Shown: positions 24,509 to 33,869, numbered from the stretch's first letter. The stretch is DNA of 64,000 bases from Synechococcus sp. CBW1107 (GCF_015841355.1 NZ_CP064908.1:992001-1056000); one strand, 5' to 3'. Notes: generated by a model from the letters alone, not told the origin. Translations and numbers: made by a program.

Positions 24509-26882
24509 GGAGCAGCAACGCGTTGACGACCACGGTGATCGAACTGACCGCCATCAGGAGAGCGGCCAGCGGGGGGGAGAGCAGCAGGCCGAAGCCCGGC
24601 AGCAGGGCCCCAGCGGCGATCGGCAGCACGATCAGGTTGTAGCCGAAGGCCCAGAACAGGTTCTGCTTCACCTTGGCCAGGGTGCGACGAGCCAGCCGGA
24701 GGGCCTCCACCAACGACTCCAGCCGGTCGCCGAGGATCACCAGATCAGCGGTGTCCTGCGCGATCTGGGTGCCGGTGCCCACGGCGATGCCCAGATCAGC
24801 CGCTGCGAGGGCCGGAGCGTCATTGATGCCATCACCCACCATCGCCACGGTCCCCTGCTGACGCCAGCGCAGGATGTGCTCCAGCTTCTGCTGGGGGTCG
24901 AGTTCCCAGGCCAGGCCAGCGGCGGGCAGGCCGAGGCGATCACCCAGCTGCAACACGGGCTCGCGGCGATCTCCGCTCAGCACCCCCAGCCTCAGGCCCA
25001 TCTCCGCGAGCTCAGCAAGGGCCTGGGCCGCATCGGCGCGGGGCTGGTCCTGAACCGCCACCAGGCCGAGCACGGCCGCCGGGGCGGCCACCGCCAGCAC
25101 CGTGGCCCCCTCCGACTCCAGATGGTCCAGCTGCTGTTCCAGATCGGCAGGGAGGGTCAGACCGTGGTCACTCAGCCAGCCCGGGCGTCCGACCCGGGCC
25201 AGCCCTTCCAGCCCTTCCAGCCGGCCCTCCACACCGGACCCCACCTCGGTACGGCTCTCGCTCACCTGGGTCAGGGACAGACCGCGGCACTGGGCCTCCT
25301 GCAGCAGGGCATGGGCCAGCGGGTGGCGGGTGTGCTGCTCGAGGCTGGCGGCGACTTGGACCAGGGCATCCCCAGCCGCACCGACGGGGTCGCCGCCGCC
25401 AGCGGGCAGGACGGCCACCACCAGAGGCCGGCCAAGGGTGAGGGTTCCGGTCTTGTCGAACAGCACGCTGTCGAGTCGGGCCGCCATCTCGATCGCGTCG
25501 CCGCCGCGGAAGAGCAGGCCGGAACGGGCCGCCTGGCCCGATCCCACCGTGATCGCCGTGGGGGTGGCCAGGCCCAGGGCGCAGGGGCAGGCCACCACCA
25601 GCACGGCAATCGCCAGCTGCAGCGCGAGGGAGAAGGGTGTGGTGGCCGTGGCCCCCAGGACCCCGTGGCCGACATGGGCCCCGTGGCCCGCCCCCATCAG
25701 CACCTGCGGCCAGAGCCTGGTGCCCCATTGCCACCAGAACACGAACGTGGCCAGGGCCAGCAGCAGAACGGCCACGCTGAAGCGGCCGGCCACCCGGTCA
25801 GCCAGGCTCTGGATCGGCGCCTTGCGGGCCTGGGCCTGCTCCACCAGGGCAATGATCCGGGCCAGGGTGGATTCGGGCCCGGTGCGCCGCACCTCCAGCT
25901 CCAGGGGTGCCTGCAGGTTGAGCATTCCGGCCATCAGCTCGTTGCCGGGCCCGGCGTCCAGGGGGAGAGGCTCCCCCGTGAGACTGGACACATCCACCGC
26001 GGAGTGACCCTCCACCACCTCAGCGTCGACGGGGACGCGGTCCCCGGGAAGCAGACGGATCCGATCGCCTGGGCGAAGGCCGCCGACGCGCACCTCCCGG
26101 GGAGGTCCATCGCCAAGGAGAAGCAGGGCCGTGTCGGGCTGCAGATGCGCCAGCTGCTCGAGGGCCTGGCCTGTGCGGTTGCGGGCACGCTCTTCAAGGA
26201 AGCGGCCCAGCAGCACGAAGCCCAGCAGCATCACGGGCTCATTGAAGAAGCAGGGCCAGCCCGACGCCGGCTGCAGATAGGCCACCAGGCTGGCCAGGTA
26301 GGCGCTGCCCATGCCCAGCCCCACCAGGGTGTCCATGCTGGGGGTCCGCTGCCAGGCGTTGCGGGCGCCCCGCACCAGGATTTCCCGCCCGGGTCCGAGC
26401 AGGGCCACGCTGGCCACGAGGGCGTGAAAGCCCAGATCCCCCAGCCTGGGCACCCCGGGCAGGGCCATCAGGGCCGCCGGCAGGTGGCCCCCCTGAGCCA
26501 GGTGACCGAGCACCGACACCAGCAGCAGGCTGAGGGCCACGATCAGCTGGCGCCACTCCTGACGCCAGCGACGCTGCCGGTCGCGCTCGGCGCGGCTGGG
26601 ATCGGGGCCCGTCTGATCGCGCCGGTGAGCCTCGAAACCCAGGGCCTGCAGGCTGGCGATCAAGGCTGTCGCCGGATCGTCAGACGGGGTGCTCCGGGCC
26701 GGATCCAGGCCGATCCAGGCGGTGCGGGTCACCAGATTGACGCTGGCCTGGCTGACCCCGGGCTGCTCGAGAAGGCGTCGCTCCACCGCCCGCACGCAGC
26801 CGCCGCACTTCATGCCATCCACATCCAGGAGCACGGGCTCGACGGGTGCGCTGGGCGCTGGGAGGGGGGAGGTCAGGGTCAC
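24495..26882 (-). CDS. Copper-transporting P1B-type ATPase (CtaA/PacS-like)
   Basis: The 795-aa pump has an N-terminal heavy-metal domain with GMKCGGC (23-29), a transmembrane CPC (ACPCALGLATPT), the phosphorylation loop DKTGTLTLG, and GDGINDAPALA. These define a Cu(I) P1B ATPase. In cyanobacteria CtaA brings copper into the cell and PacS into thylakoids to supply plastocyanin and cytochrome oxidase; which one this is cannot be decided by eye. A His-rich loop (GAGHGAHVGHGV) precedes the CPC helix. It shares a 98-bp divergent region with ycf3. Confidence 0.9.
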   Translation of the reverse strand: MTLTSPLPAPSAPVEPVLLDVDGMKCGGCVRAVERRLLEQPGVSQASVNLVTRTAWIGLDPARSTPSDDPATALIASLQALGFEAHRRDQTGPDPSRAERDRQRRWRQEWRQLIVALSLLLVSVLGHLAQGGHLPAALMALPGVPRLGDLGFHALVASVALLGPGREILVRGARNAWQRTPSMDTLVGLGMGSAYLASLVAYLQPASGWPCFFNEPVMLLGFVLLGRFLEERARNRTGQALEQLAHLQPDTALLLLGDGPPREVRVGGLRPGDRIRLLPGDRVPVDAEVVEGHSAVDVSSLTGEPLPLDAGPGNELMAGMLNLQAPLELEVRRTGPESTLARIIALVEQAQARKAPIQSLADRVAGRFSVAVLLLALATFVFWWQWGTRLWPQVLMGAGHGAHVGHGVLGATATTPFSLALQLAIAVLVVACPCALGLATPTAITVGSGQAARSGLLFRGGDAIEMAARLDSVLFDKTGTLTLGRPLVVAVLPAGGGDPVGAAGDALVQVAASLEQHTRHPLAHALLQEAQCRGLSLTQVSESRTEVGSGVEGRLEGLEGLARVGRPGWLSDHGLTLPADLEQQLDHLESEGATVLAVAAPAAVLGLVAVQDQPRADAAQALAELAEMGLRLGVLSGDRREPVLQLGDRLGLPAAGLAWELDPQQKLEHILRWRQQGTVAMVGDGINDAPALAAADLGIAVGTGTQIAQDTADLVILGDRLESLVEALRLARRTLAKVKQNLFWAFGYNLIVLPIAAGALLPGFGLLLSPPLAALLMAVSSITVVVNALLLHGRA

Positions 26883-26980
26883 GGGCCGGTGCTCAGCCCC
26901 AAGGGTAGGGAGTGTGGCGGAAGCTCCCTGGCGCGGCGGGCACCCGTCAGGATGGGAGCACCGATCACACGAGCCGCGCC

Positions 26981-27502
26981 GTGCCCCGCAGCCAACGCAA
27001 CGACAACTTCATCGACAAGAGCTTCACGGTGATGGCCGACCTGATCCTCAAGGTGCTGCCCACCAACCGCCGCGCCAAGGAGGCCTTCGCCTACTACCGC
27101 GACGGCATGAGCGCCCAGGGCGATGGTGAATACGCCGAGGCGCTCGAGAACTACGACGAGGCGCTCAAGCTGGAAGATGACCCCCTGGATCGCGCCTTCA
27201 TCCTCTACAACATGGCCCTGGTGTACACGAGCAACGGCGACCACCAGCGGGCGATCGAGACCTACGAACAGGTGCTGGAGCTCAACAGCCACATGCCCCA
27301 GGCCCTGAACAACATGGCGGTGATCCACCACCACCTGGGCTCCCTGGCCGAGGAGCGGGGCGACACCGACGAGGCGGACCGACGCTTCTCCCAGGCCGCC
27401 GAGTACTGGACCAAGGCGATCCGGATGGCCCCCAACAACTACATCGAAGCCCAGAACTGGATCAAGACCAGCGGCCGCGGTTCCGTCGACGTGTATTTCT
27501 GA
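26981..27502 (+). CDS. ycf3: Photosystem I assembly protein Ycf3
   Basis: Ycf3 is a thylakoid-associated TPR protein that helps join PsaA and PsaB. The 173-aa product starts at GTG 26981 with the family signature [20 protein letters not shown]. It has three TPRs (for example [20 protein letters not shown] and [20 protein letters not shown]) and ends [20 protein letters not shown]. Length is close to the usual 170. The stop is only 4 bp from the radA stop on the other strand. Confidence 0.95.
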   Translation: MPRSQRNDNFIDKSFTVMADLILKVLPTNRRAKEAFAYYRDGMSAQGDGEYAEALENYDEALKLEDDPLDRAFILYNMALVYTSNGDHQRAIETYEQVLELNSHMPQALNNMAVIHHHLGSLAEERGDTDEADRRFSQAAEYWTKAIRMAPNNYIEAQNWIKTSGRGSVDVYF

Positions 27503-27506
27503 GGCC

Positions 27507-28934
27507 TCAGTCGGCGGCGGGATCCGCCCCCAGGGCCGCCACCAGGGCCTCAGCCACCCCTCCGGCCTCCAGCAGCTCCAGCCCCAGAGCGGCCGCCACC
27601 GGAGCCAGCCCGCTGCCGCGGGGCACCACGGCCCGGGTGAACCCGAGGCGAGCCGCCTCCTGCAGACGTAACTCCAGCTGCCCCACCGAGCGGATCTGTC
27701 CCCCCAGCCCCAGCTCCCCCACCAGCACCGTGCCGGCCGGCAGGGTGAGGTCGCGGTAGCTGGCGACCACCGCAGCCGCCACCCCCAGATCAGCGGCGGG
27801 CTCCTCCACATCCAGTCCCCCAGCCACGGCCAGATAGCAATCGAAGCGGGAGAGGGGCAGGCCCAGGTGCTTCTCCAGCACCGCCAGGATCTGGTGCAGA
27901 CGGTTGATGCCGATCCCCGTGGCGGTTCGCCTCGGGCTGGCGTAACTGGTGGTGCTCACCAGCGCCTGGAGATCCACCAGCAGCGGCCGGGTGCCCTCGC
28001 AGGCCACGATCGTGGCGGTGCCGGCGCAGGGTCCGTCTCCCCCCAGGAACAGCTCGCTGGGGTTGGTCACCTCCGCCAGGCCCCGGTCGCGCATCTCGAA
28101 CACCCCCAGTTCATGGGTGGCCCCGAAGCGGTTCTTGACCGCCCTCAGCAGGCGGTGGCTGGCAAAGCGGTCACCCTCGAAGGTGAGCACGGCATCCACC
28201 AGATGCTCGAGCACCTTCGGCCCCGCCAGCATCCCCTCCTTGGTCACATGGCCCACCAGCAGCAGGGCCGTGTCCTGGCGCTTGGCCAGCCGCTGCAGGG
28301 CTGCGGCGCAATCCCTGACCTGGGAGACCGAGCCCGGGGCGCTGCTCAGCTCGGCGTCATGGAGGGCCTGGATGCTGTCGATGATGGCCACAGCCGGACG
28401 CAGCGCCTCCAGCTCCTGGAGCACCAGCTCCAGGTCGGTTTCGGCCAGCAACTGCAGGCCGGCCTGGTCGCCCGTCCCCTCCGCTCCTGCCTCCGGGCCC
28501 AGGCGCCGCCAGCGCAGCTTGACCTGCTGGGCCGATTCCTCGGCACTCACGTAGAGCACGGAGCAGGCCTCCGCCAGGGCCCGCGCGCTCTGCAGCAGCA
28601 GGGTCGACTTGCCGATGCCGGGATCCCCGCCCACCAGGACCAGCGATCCGGGCACCAGGCCACCGCCGAGGACCCGATCCAGCTCAGGGAAGCCCGTGGC
28701 GAGCCGTCGCAGCGGGCGCTCGCCCACGGCCTGAATCGGCTCGGAGCGCCGCGGCAGGGGGGTGGCCCCATCCGCAGGGGGAGCCGGTGCGGCGCGCCGA
28801 CGGCGGCCATCAGCGGCGGGATTGCTCTGCTCCACCAGGCTGTTCCAGCTGCCGCACCCCGGACAGCGACCGAAGAACTGCCGGGATTGAGCTCCACAGC
28901 TCTGGCAGGCGTAGAAAGGGGTGGAACGTCCCAA
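27507..28934 (-). CDS. radA: DNA repair protein RadA (Sms)
   Basis: RadA is a RecA-related helicase that extends branches during recombination. The 475-aa reading has a zinc finger (CQSCG then CPGCG), Walker A GDPGIGKST, the RadA-specific KNRFGATHE motif, and a C-terminal Lon-like domain. I chose TTG 28934 because it gives the family-like N terminus MGRSTPFYACQSCG. Earlier starts would run into the rpaB gene. It shares a 91-bp divergent region with rpaB and nearly abuts ycf3. Confidence 0.93.
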   Translation of the reverse strand: MGRSTPFYACQSCGAQSRQFFGRCPGCGSWNSLVEQSNPAADGRRRRAAPAPPADGATPLPRRSEPIQAVGERPLRRLATGFPELDRVLGGGLVPGSLVLVGGDPGIGKSTLLLQSARALAEACSVLYVSAEESAQQVKLRWRRLGPEAGAEGTGDQAGLQLLAETDLELVLQELEALRPAVAIIDSIQALHDAELSSAPGSVSQVRDCAAALQRLAKRQDTALLLVGHVTKEGMLAGPKVLEHLVDAVLTFEGDRFASHRLLRAVKNRFGATHELGVFEMRDRGLAEVTNPSELFLGGDGPCAGTATIVACEGTRPLLVDLQALVSTTSYASPRRTATGIGINRLHQILAVLEKHLGLPLSRFDCYLAVAGGLDVEEPAADLGVAAAVVASYRDLTLPAGTVLVGELGLGGQIRSVGQLELRLQEAARLGFTRAVVPRGSGLAPVAAALGLELLEAGGVAEALVAALGADPAAD

Positions 28935-29025
28935 GGAGGTTTGTGACGAATGGTGGCTTTGGTGAACTTGCGGGGGCTGGCGCCTTTTCAGTAGGCGGAG
29001 ATTTTGTAACCGTGCCGGCGACACG
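28935..29025. promoter_or_regulatory. Divergent radA/rpaB promoter region
   Basis: The only space for both promoters. On the minus strand GTTACAAA at 29010-29003 matches one half of the HLR1 element bound by RpaB, but the second half-site at the proper 10-base repeat is absent. Autoregulation is therefore only a possibility. Confidence 0.35.
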
Positions 29026-29772
29026 ATGACGGTTTCCAGTTCAGCCAAGGAGACCATCCTGGTCGTCGACGACGAAGCCAGCATCAGGCGGATCCTGGAC
29101 ACACGCCTGTCGATGATCGGCTACCAGGTCGTCACGGCCTCCGACGGCGTGGAGGCGCTCGAGGCCTTCCGTCAGTCGAACCCGGATCTGGTGGTGCTCG
29201 ACGTGATGATGCCCAAGCTCGATGGCTACGGGGTCTGCCAGGAGCTGCGCAAGGAATCGGATGTGCCGATCGTGATGCTCACGGCCCTGGGCGATGTGGC
29301 CGACCGCATCACCGGCCTGGAGCTGGGGGCCGATGACTACGTCGTCAAGCCCTTCAGCCCCAAGGAACTCGAGGCCCGCATCCGCTGCGTGCTGCGCCGG
29401 GTGGAGAAGGACCAGGTGGTGGGGATCCCCAACTCCGGAGTCATCCAGGTGGGGGAGCTGCGCATCGACACCAACAAGCGTCAGGTGTACCGGGGGGAGG
29501 AGCGCATCCGGCTCACCGGCATGGAGTTCAGCCTGCTGGAGCTGCTGGTGAGCCGCTCGGGCGAACCCTTCAGCCGCGGCGAAATCCTCAAGGAAGTCTG
29601 GGGCTATACACCCGAACGCCATGTGGACACCCGGGTGGTGGATGTCCACATCTCCCGGTTGCGCTCCAAGCTGGAGGATGATCCAGCCAATCCCGAGCTG
29701 ATCCTCACGGCACGCGGCACGGGATACCTGTTCCAGCGCATCGTGGAAGCCGTTGCCTCCGAAGGAACCTGA
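29026..29772 (+). CDS. rpaB: Response regulator RpaB (OmpR type, Ycf27)
   Basis: RpaB controls high-light and photosynthesis genes through HLR1 sites and is regulated by the Hik33 kinase and redox state. The 248-aa protein has the receiver pocket VVDDEAS, phospho-acceptor D59 in VVLDVMMPKLDGYGVCQELR (first part shown only), DYVVKPFSPKELEARI, and a winged-helix domain with [23 protein letters not shown] 29026 fits the family start. The 3' end overlaps plsX by 20 bp, so the regulator and lipid genes are probably one transcript. Confidence 0.95.
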   Translation: MTVSSSAKETILVVDDEASIRRILDTRLSMIGYQVVTASDGVEALEAFRQSNPDLVVLDVMMPKLDGYGVCQELRKESDVPIVMLTALGDVADRITGLELGADDYVVKPFSPKELEARIRCVLRRVEKDQVVGIPNSGVIQVGELRIDTNKRQVYRGEERIRLTGMEFSLLELLVSRSGEPFSRGEILKEVWGYTPERHVDTRVVDVHISRLRSKLEDDPANPELILTARGTGYLFQRIVEAVASEGT

Positions 29773-31090
29773 TCTCGATCCCCGCTCCGGCAGGCGTGCC
29801 AAGCCAAGCCGGGCCATCCGCCGTCTGGTGATCTGGTACCGCCGCAATGCGGCGGTCACTTCGCTCGTGGGCACGGCCACCTCCTCCGCCAGCACCGCAG
29901 CCTCGGCAGCCGCCTCGGCAGCAGGATCCGTGGCCGGCAGCATGGCCTCCACGGCCGGCTCGGTCCTCAACCCGCTGGTCATCGATCCCCTGCGCCGGCT
30001 GCAGCAGAGCGGTGGGGAGGAACTGGCGGCCATCAACCGGGGCGAGCGCCTCTGGGTGGCCGTCGACGGCATGGGCGGTGACCACGCTCCCGGACCGATC
30101 CTGGAGGGTTGCCTCAGGGCGGTGCAGATCCTGCCCGTACGCATCCGCTTCGTGGCCGAAACTGCGGCGGTGGAAGCGGTGGTACCCCAGCTGGGCCTGG
30201 GTGAGCTGCTGCGGGAGGCGGTCCAGCGGGGTCTGATCGAGCTGGTGCCCAGTGGCCCGTCCGTGGGCATGGACGACGAGGCCACGGTGGTGCGGCGCAA
30301 GCGCGACGCCAGCATCAACCTGGCCATGGACCTGGTGAAGCGGGGTGAGGCCACCGCGGTCTATTCCGCTGGCAACTCAGGGGCCGTGATGGCCTCGGCC
30401 ATCTTCCGTCTGGGGCGTCTCAAGGGCATCGACCGGCCTGCCATCGGTGCCCTCTTCCCGACCAAGGATCCAACCCAGCAGGTGCTGGTGCTCGACGTGG
30501 GCGCCAACATGGACTGCAAACCGGGCTATCTGCACCAGTTCGCCCTGCTGGGGAGCATCTACAGCCGGGATGTTCTTGGTGTGCCCCGGCCGAGCGTCGG
30601 TCTGCTCAACATCGGCGAGGAGGAGTGCAAGGGCAACGAGCTCACGCTCAAGGCCTTTCCGCTGCTGGCGGCTGAGCCGAGGATCCGATTCAAGGGCAAC
30701 TGTGAAGGCCGCGACGTGCTCTCAGGCGCCTTCGATGTGGTCGTCTGCGATGGCTACACCGGCAACGTGCTGCTCAAGTTCCTCGAGTCCGTGGGCAGCG
30801 TGCTGCTCGATGTGTTGCGGGCTGAACTGCCCCGCGGCCGCCGCGGCAAGGTGGGCTCGGCCTTCCTGCGCAGCAATCTGATCCGCATCAAGAAGCGCCT
30901 CGACCATGCCGAGCACGGGGGTGCCCTGCTGCTGGGCGTGAATGGCGTCTGCGTGATCGGCCATGGCAGCAGCAAGGCCCTCTCGGTGGTCAGTGCCCTG
31001 CGCATCGCCCACCTGGCCGCCAGCCATGGGGTGATGGACGACCTGCACCGGCTCAGCGCCCAGGAAGACACCGTCACGGCCTGTGGTTGA
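29753..31090 (+). CDS. plsX: Phosphate acyltransferase PlsX with N-terminal extension
   Basis: PlsX makes acyl-phosphate from acyl-ACP for phospholipid synthesis. The core begins near residue 100 (WVAVDGMGGDHAPGPILEG) and has AVYSAGNSGAVMASA, VLDVGANMDCKP and VVCDGYTGNVLLKFLES. Before it are about 95 extra residues: a basic RRLVIWYRRN segment and a Ser/Ala/Gly-rich stretch (SSASTAASAAASAAG). The TTG at 29753 overlaps rpaB by 20 bp; an in-frame ATG at 29942 would remove most of the extension. It is followed by fabH. Confidence 0.92.
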   Translation: MPPKEPDLDPRSGRRAKPSRAIRRLVIWYRRNAAVTSLVGTATSSASTAASAAASAAGSVAGSMASTAGSVLNPLVIDPLRRLQQSGGEELAAINRGERLWVAVDGMGGDHAPGPILEGCLRAVQILPVRIRFVAETAAVEAVVPQLGLGELLREAVQRGLIELVPSGPSVGMDDEATVVRRKRDASINLAMDLVKRGEATAVYSAGNSGAVMASAIFRLGRLKGIDRPAIGALFPTKDPTQQVLVLDVGANMDCKPGYLHQFALLGSIYSRDVLGVPRPSVGLLNIGEEECKGNELTLKAFPLLAAEPRIRFKGNCEGRDVLSGAFDVVVCDGYTGNVLLKFLESVGSVLLDVLRAELPRGRRGKVGSAFLRSNLIRIKKRLDHAEHGGALLLGVNGVCVIGHGSSKALSVVSALRIAHLAASHGVMDDLHRLSAQEDTVTACG

Positions 31091-31115
31091 CTGAGCCCAA
31101 CTGAGGACTGGGAGA

Positions 31116-32174
31116 GTGTCGCTCGGCCGGATGGGCGCAGGCATGGCCCTGGTGGGCAGCGGCAGCTCTCTGCCGCTGGTCAGCATCAGCAATGAGCAGC
31201 TCAGCCGCAGGGTCGACACCAACGACGCCTGGATCCGCAGCCGCACCGGCATCAGCGCCCGCCGGATCGCCGGTCCCGGTGAAACCCTCACCAGCCTGGC
31301 CACCGCTGCCGCCCGGGCCGCCCTGGATCAGGCCGGCTGGGACGCCGGGGATCTGGACCTGATCCTGCTGGCCACATCCAGTCCCGATGATCTGTTCGGC
31401 ACGGCCCCCAGGGTGCAGGGGGCCCTCGGGGCCAGGCGGGCGGCGGCCTTCGATCTCACCGCCGCCTGCAGCGGCTTTCTCTTTGCCCTGATCACCGCCG
31501 GCCAGTACATCCGGGGAGGGACGGTGGGGCGGGCCCTGGTGATCGGTGCCGATCAGCTCAGCCGCTGGATCGACTGGGACGACCGCAGCACCTGCGTGCT
31601 CTTCGGTGACGGTGCCGCTGCCGTGGCGGTGGAAGCCTGCGAGGAGTCGAGCAACGGCCTGCTGGGCTTCAAGATGCACTCCGATGGCCGCCGGGCCGAC
31701 TGCCTCTCCCTGCGCCAGCGCGACGATCACGTTCCTCTGCTGGAGGGTCATTCGAACCAGAAAGGCGGCTTCGAGACCATCCACATGAATGGCCAGGAGG
31801 TCTACAAGTTCGCCGTCCGGGAGGTCCCGGCGGTGCTGCAGGATCTGCTGCAGAGCACCGGCACCTCATCGGAGCAGCTCGACTGGCTGTTGCTGCACCA
31901 GGCCAATCAGCGCATCCTCGATGCAGTGGCCGACCGCTTCGCCATCCCGCATGAGCGTGTGCTCAGCAACCTGGCCCGCTACGGCAACACCTCCGCCGCC
32001 ACCATCCCGCTGATGCTGGATGAGGCGGTCAGGGATGGCCGGGTGCGCCCGGGCGATCTGATCGCCAGCAGCGGCTTCGGAGCCGGACTCAGCTGGGGTG
32101 CGGCACTGCTGCGCTGGGGTGGCCCTGAGGTCTCCCGGGGGCCCGCCGACCCCACTCGAACCGCACCGCCGTAG
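31116..32174 (+). CDS. fabH: 3-oxoacyl-ACP synthase III
   Basis: FabH condenses acetyl-CoA with malonyl-ACP to start fatty-acid synthesis. The 352-aa protein has the catalytic Cys118 in TAACSGF, His in LLLHQANQRI and Asn in RYGNTSAATIP, the standard Cys-His-Asn triad. GTG 31116 is used; ATG 31131 and ATG 31143 are alternatives that would shorten it by 5 or 9 residues. The C-terminal ~15 residues past WGAALLRW are a low-complexity tail. It sits between plsX and fabD. Confidence 0.96.
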   Translation: MSLGRMGAGMALVGSGSSLPLVSISNEQLSRRVDTNDAWIRSRTGISARRIAGPGETLTSLATAAARAALDQAGWDAGDLDLILLATSSPDDLFGTAPRVQGALGARRAAAFDLTAACSGFLFALITAGQYIRGGTVGRALVIGADQLSRWIDWDDRSTCVLFGDGAAAVAVEACEESSNGLLGFKMHSDGRRADCLSLRQRDDHVPLLEGHSNQKGGFETIHMNGQEVYKFAVREVPAVLQDLLQSTGTSSEQLDWLLLHQANQRILDAVADRFAIPHERVLSNLARYGNTSAATIPLMLDEAVRDGRVRPGDLIASSGFGAGLSWGAALLRWGGPEVSRGPADPTRTAPP

Positions 32175-32202
32175 TCTCCAGCCGGTGCGAGCGCTTGTCG
32201 CC

Positions 32203-33102
32203 ATGGGGATTGCCTGGGTGTTTCCCGGCCAGGGCTCACAGAAAACCGGCATGGCCGGTGGTGTGCTGGAGCTCCCGGAGGCCCGCGAACGCTTCGCCGC
32301 CGCCTCCGATCTGCTGGGCAGCGACCTGCTGGCGATCTGTGCCGGGGAAACGTGCGAGGGGGAGGGGAAGCAGACCGATCTGAGCGACACCCGCAACACC
32401 CAACCTGCCCTGTTCGTGCTGGAAAGCCTGCTGGTGGATGGCCTCAAGGCCCAGGGGCGCCTGGCCGATCTCGTGGCCGGCCACAGCCTCGGGGAACTGG
32501 TGGCCCTCTATGCCGCCGAAGTCTTCGACTTCAGGACCGGCCTCGAGCTGATGTGCCGTCGCAGCGAGCTGATGGCCGCGGCCGGAGGCGGAGCGATGAC
32601 TGCGGTGATGGGCTTCGATCGCAGAGAACTGGAGGCCCTGGTGGAGGCCAGCGAAGGCGTGGTGATCGCCAACGACAACAGTGCGGCCCAGGTGGTGATC
32701 TCCGGCCTTCCGGAAGCCGTGACCACCCTGGCCTCCCAGCTCTCCTGCAGGCGGGCCATCCCACTGGCCGTCTCCGGGGCCTTCCACTCTCCGTTCATGG
32801 CCGATGCGGCCGACGCTTTCGCCGCCCTGCTGGAGGAGGTCCCCTTCGGCCACGCCAGGATCCCGGTGCTGAGCAACACGGATCCAACCCCCACCACCCA
32901 GGGAGCCGAGCTCAAGCAGCGCCTGCGCCGGCAGATGGTCAGCGGGGTGCGCTGGCGGGAAACCATGGATCAGATGGCGGCCCACGGGATCGACACCGTG
33001 GTGGAGATCGGCCCTGGCAACGTGCTCAGTGGTCTGATCAAACGCAGCCTGAGCGGGGTCACCACCGCCCAGATCGGCAGCGCCGCCGACCTGGGCCTGT
33101 GA
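32203..33102 (+). CDS. fabD: Malonyl-CoA:ACP transacylase
   Basis: FabD loads malonyl onto ACP for chain elongation. The 299-aa protein starts MGIAWVFPGQGSQKTGM, has the nucleophile Ser95 in GHSLGEL, an Arg in ELMCRRSELM, His in SGAFHSPFM and a terminal VVEIGPGNVLSGLIKR. The start at 32203 places the conserved WVFPGQGSQ at the N terminus as expected. The stop overlaps the plsC GTG in GTGA. Confidence 0.96.
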   Translation: MGIAWVFPGQGSQKTGMAGGVLELPEARERFAAASDLLGSDLLAICAGETCEGEGKQTDLSDTRNTQPALFVLESLLVDGLKAQGRLADLVAGHSLGELVALYAAEVFDFRTGLELMCRRSELMAAAGGGAMTAVMGFDRRELEALVEASEGVVIANDNSAAQVVISGLPEAVTTLASQLSCRRAIPLAVSGAFHSPFMADAADAFAALLEEVPFGHARIPVLSNTDPTPTTQGAELKQRLRRQMVSGVRWRETMDQMAAHGIDTVVEIGPGNVLSGLIKRSLSGVTTAQIGSAADLGL

Positions 33103-33869
33103 GCGACAGCACCGTGGCCCCCCCGGCCAGCGGGCCGATCCCTCCCCGCCGCCGCCTGCGCCGCCGCCGGACTGAGCCCCCGGGCCTGCTCACCCCCAGG
33201 CCGAGCCTCACCTATCGCCTGATCAGCTACCTGCTGGTGTTTCCGGTGTTCCGGCTGCTGTTCAGGGGCCGCACCAGCGGCAATGACCGGGTTCCCATGG
33301 ATGGGGCCCTGGTGGTGGTCGCGAACCATGGGTCCCATCTCGACCCGCCCCTGCTGGGGCACGCCCTGGGGCGTCCTGTGGCCTTCATGGCCAAGGCCGA
33401 ACTGTTCCGGGTGCCCCTGCTGGGGCCCATCATCCGGGCCTGCGGGGCCTATCCCGTCTCCCGTGGTGCCAGCGACAGGGAGGCCATCCGCATTGCCACC
33501 GACCGCCTGCTCGAGGGCTGGGCCACCGGCGTGTTCATCGACGGCACCCGCCAGCCGGACGGGCGCGTGAATCAACCGCAGCCAGGAGCCGCCCTGCTGG
33601 CGTCACGGGCAGGGGTTCCTCTCCTGCCGGTGGCGATCATCAACAGCCACCGGGCCCTCGGAACAGGCCAGAGCACACCAAGGATGGTGCCGATCCACAT
33701 CCGCATCGGCCAGATCATTCCGCCACCCGCCTCCCGTCGCCGCGTCGACCTGCTGGCCACCACCGCCGCCTGTCAGGAGCAGATCAATGCGCTCCTGGAT
33801 CAGGGCCTGCTGGCCCCAGGGCGGGCCCCAGCCGCCCTGCCGCCCACGAGCGAAGATCCCGACCGGTGA
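33099..33869 (+). CDS. plsC: 1-acyl-sn-glycerol-3-phosphate acyltransferase
   Basis: PlsC acylates lysophosphatidate to phosphatidate at the membrane. The 256-aa product has the acyltransferase box NHGSHLDPP (HX4D), FMAKAELFRVPLLGP, a substrate motif VFIDGTRQPDGR (variant of FPEGTRS) and LLPVAIINSHRAL. The first ~40 residues are Pro/Arg-rich. The GTG start overlaps fabD by 4 bp. The plsX-fabH-fabD-plsC order gives initiation, malonyl loading and two acylation steps in one unit. Its 3' end overlaps the YdcF-like gene by 86 bp in antisense. Confidence 0.92.
   Translation: MSDSTVAPPASGPIPPRRRLRRRRTEPPGLLTPRPSLTYRLISYLLVFPVFRLLFRGRTSGNDRVPMDGALVVVANHGSHLDPPLLGHALGRPVAFMAKAELFRVPLLGPIIRACGAYPVSRGASDREAIRIATDRLLEGWATGVFIDGTRQPDGRVNQPQPGAALLASRAGVPLLPVAIINSHRALGTGQSTPRMVPIHIRIGQIIPPPASRRRVDLLATTAACQEQINALLDQGLLAPGRAPAALPPTSEDPDR

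Noticed and set aside
24282-27032. A 916-codon plus-strand open frame
   Set aside because: It is antisense to the copper ATPase and has the Gln/His/Gly-rich composition produced by the complement of GC-rich genes.
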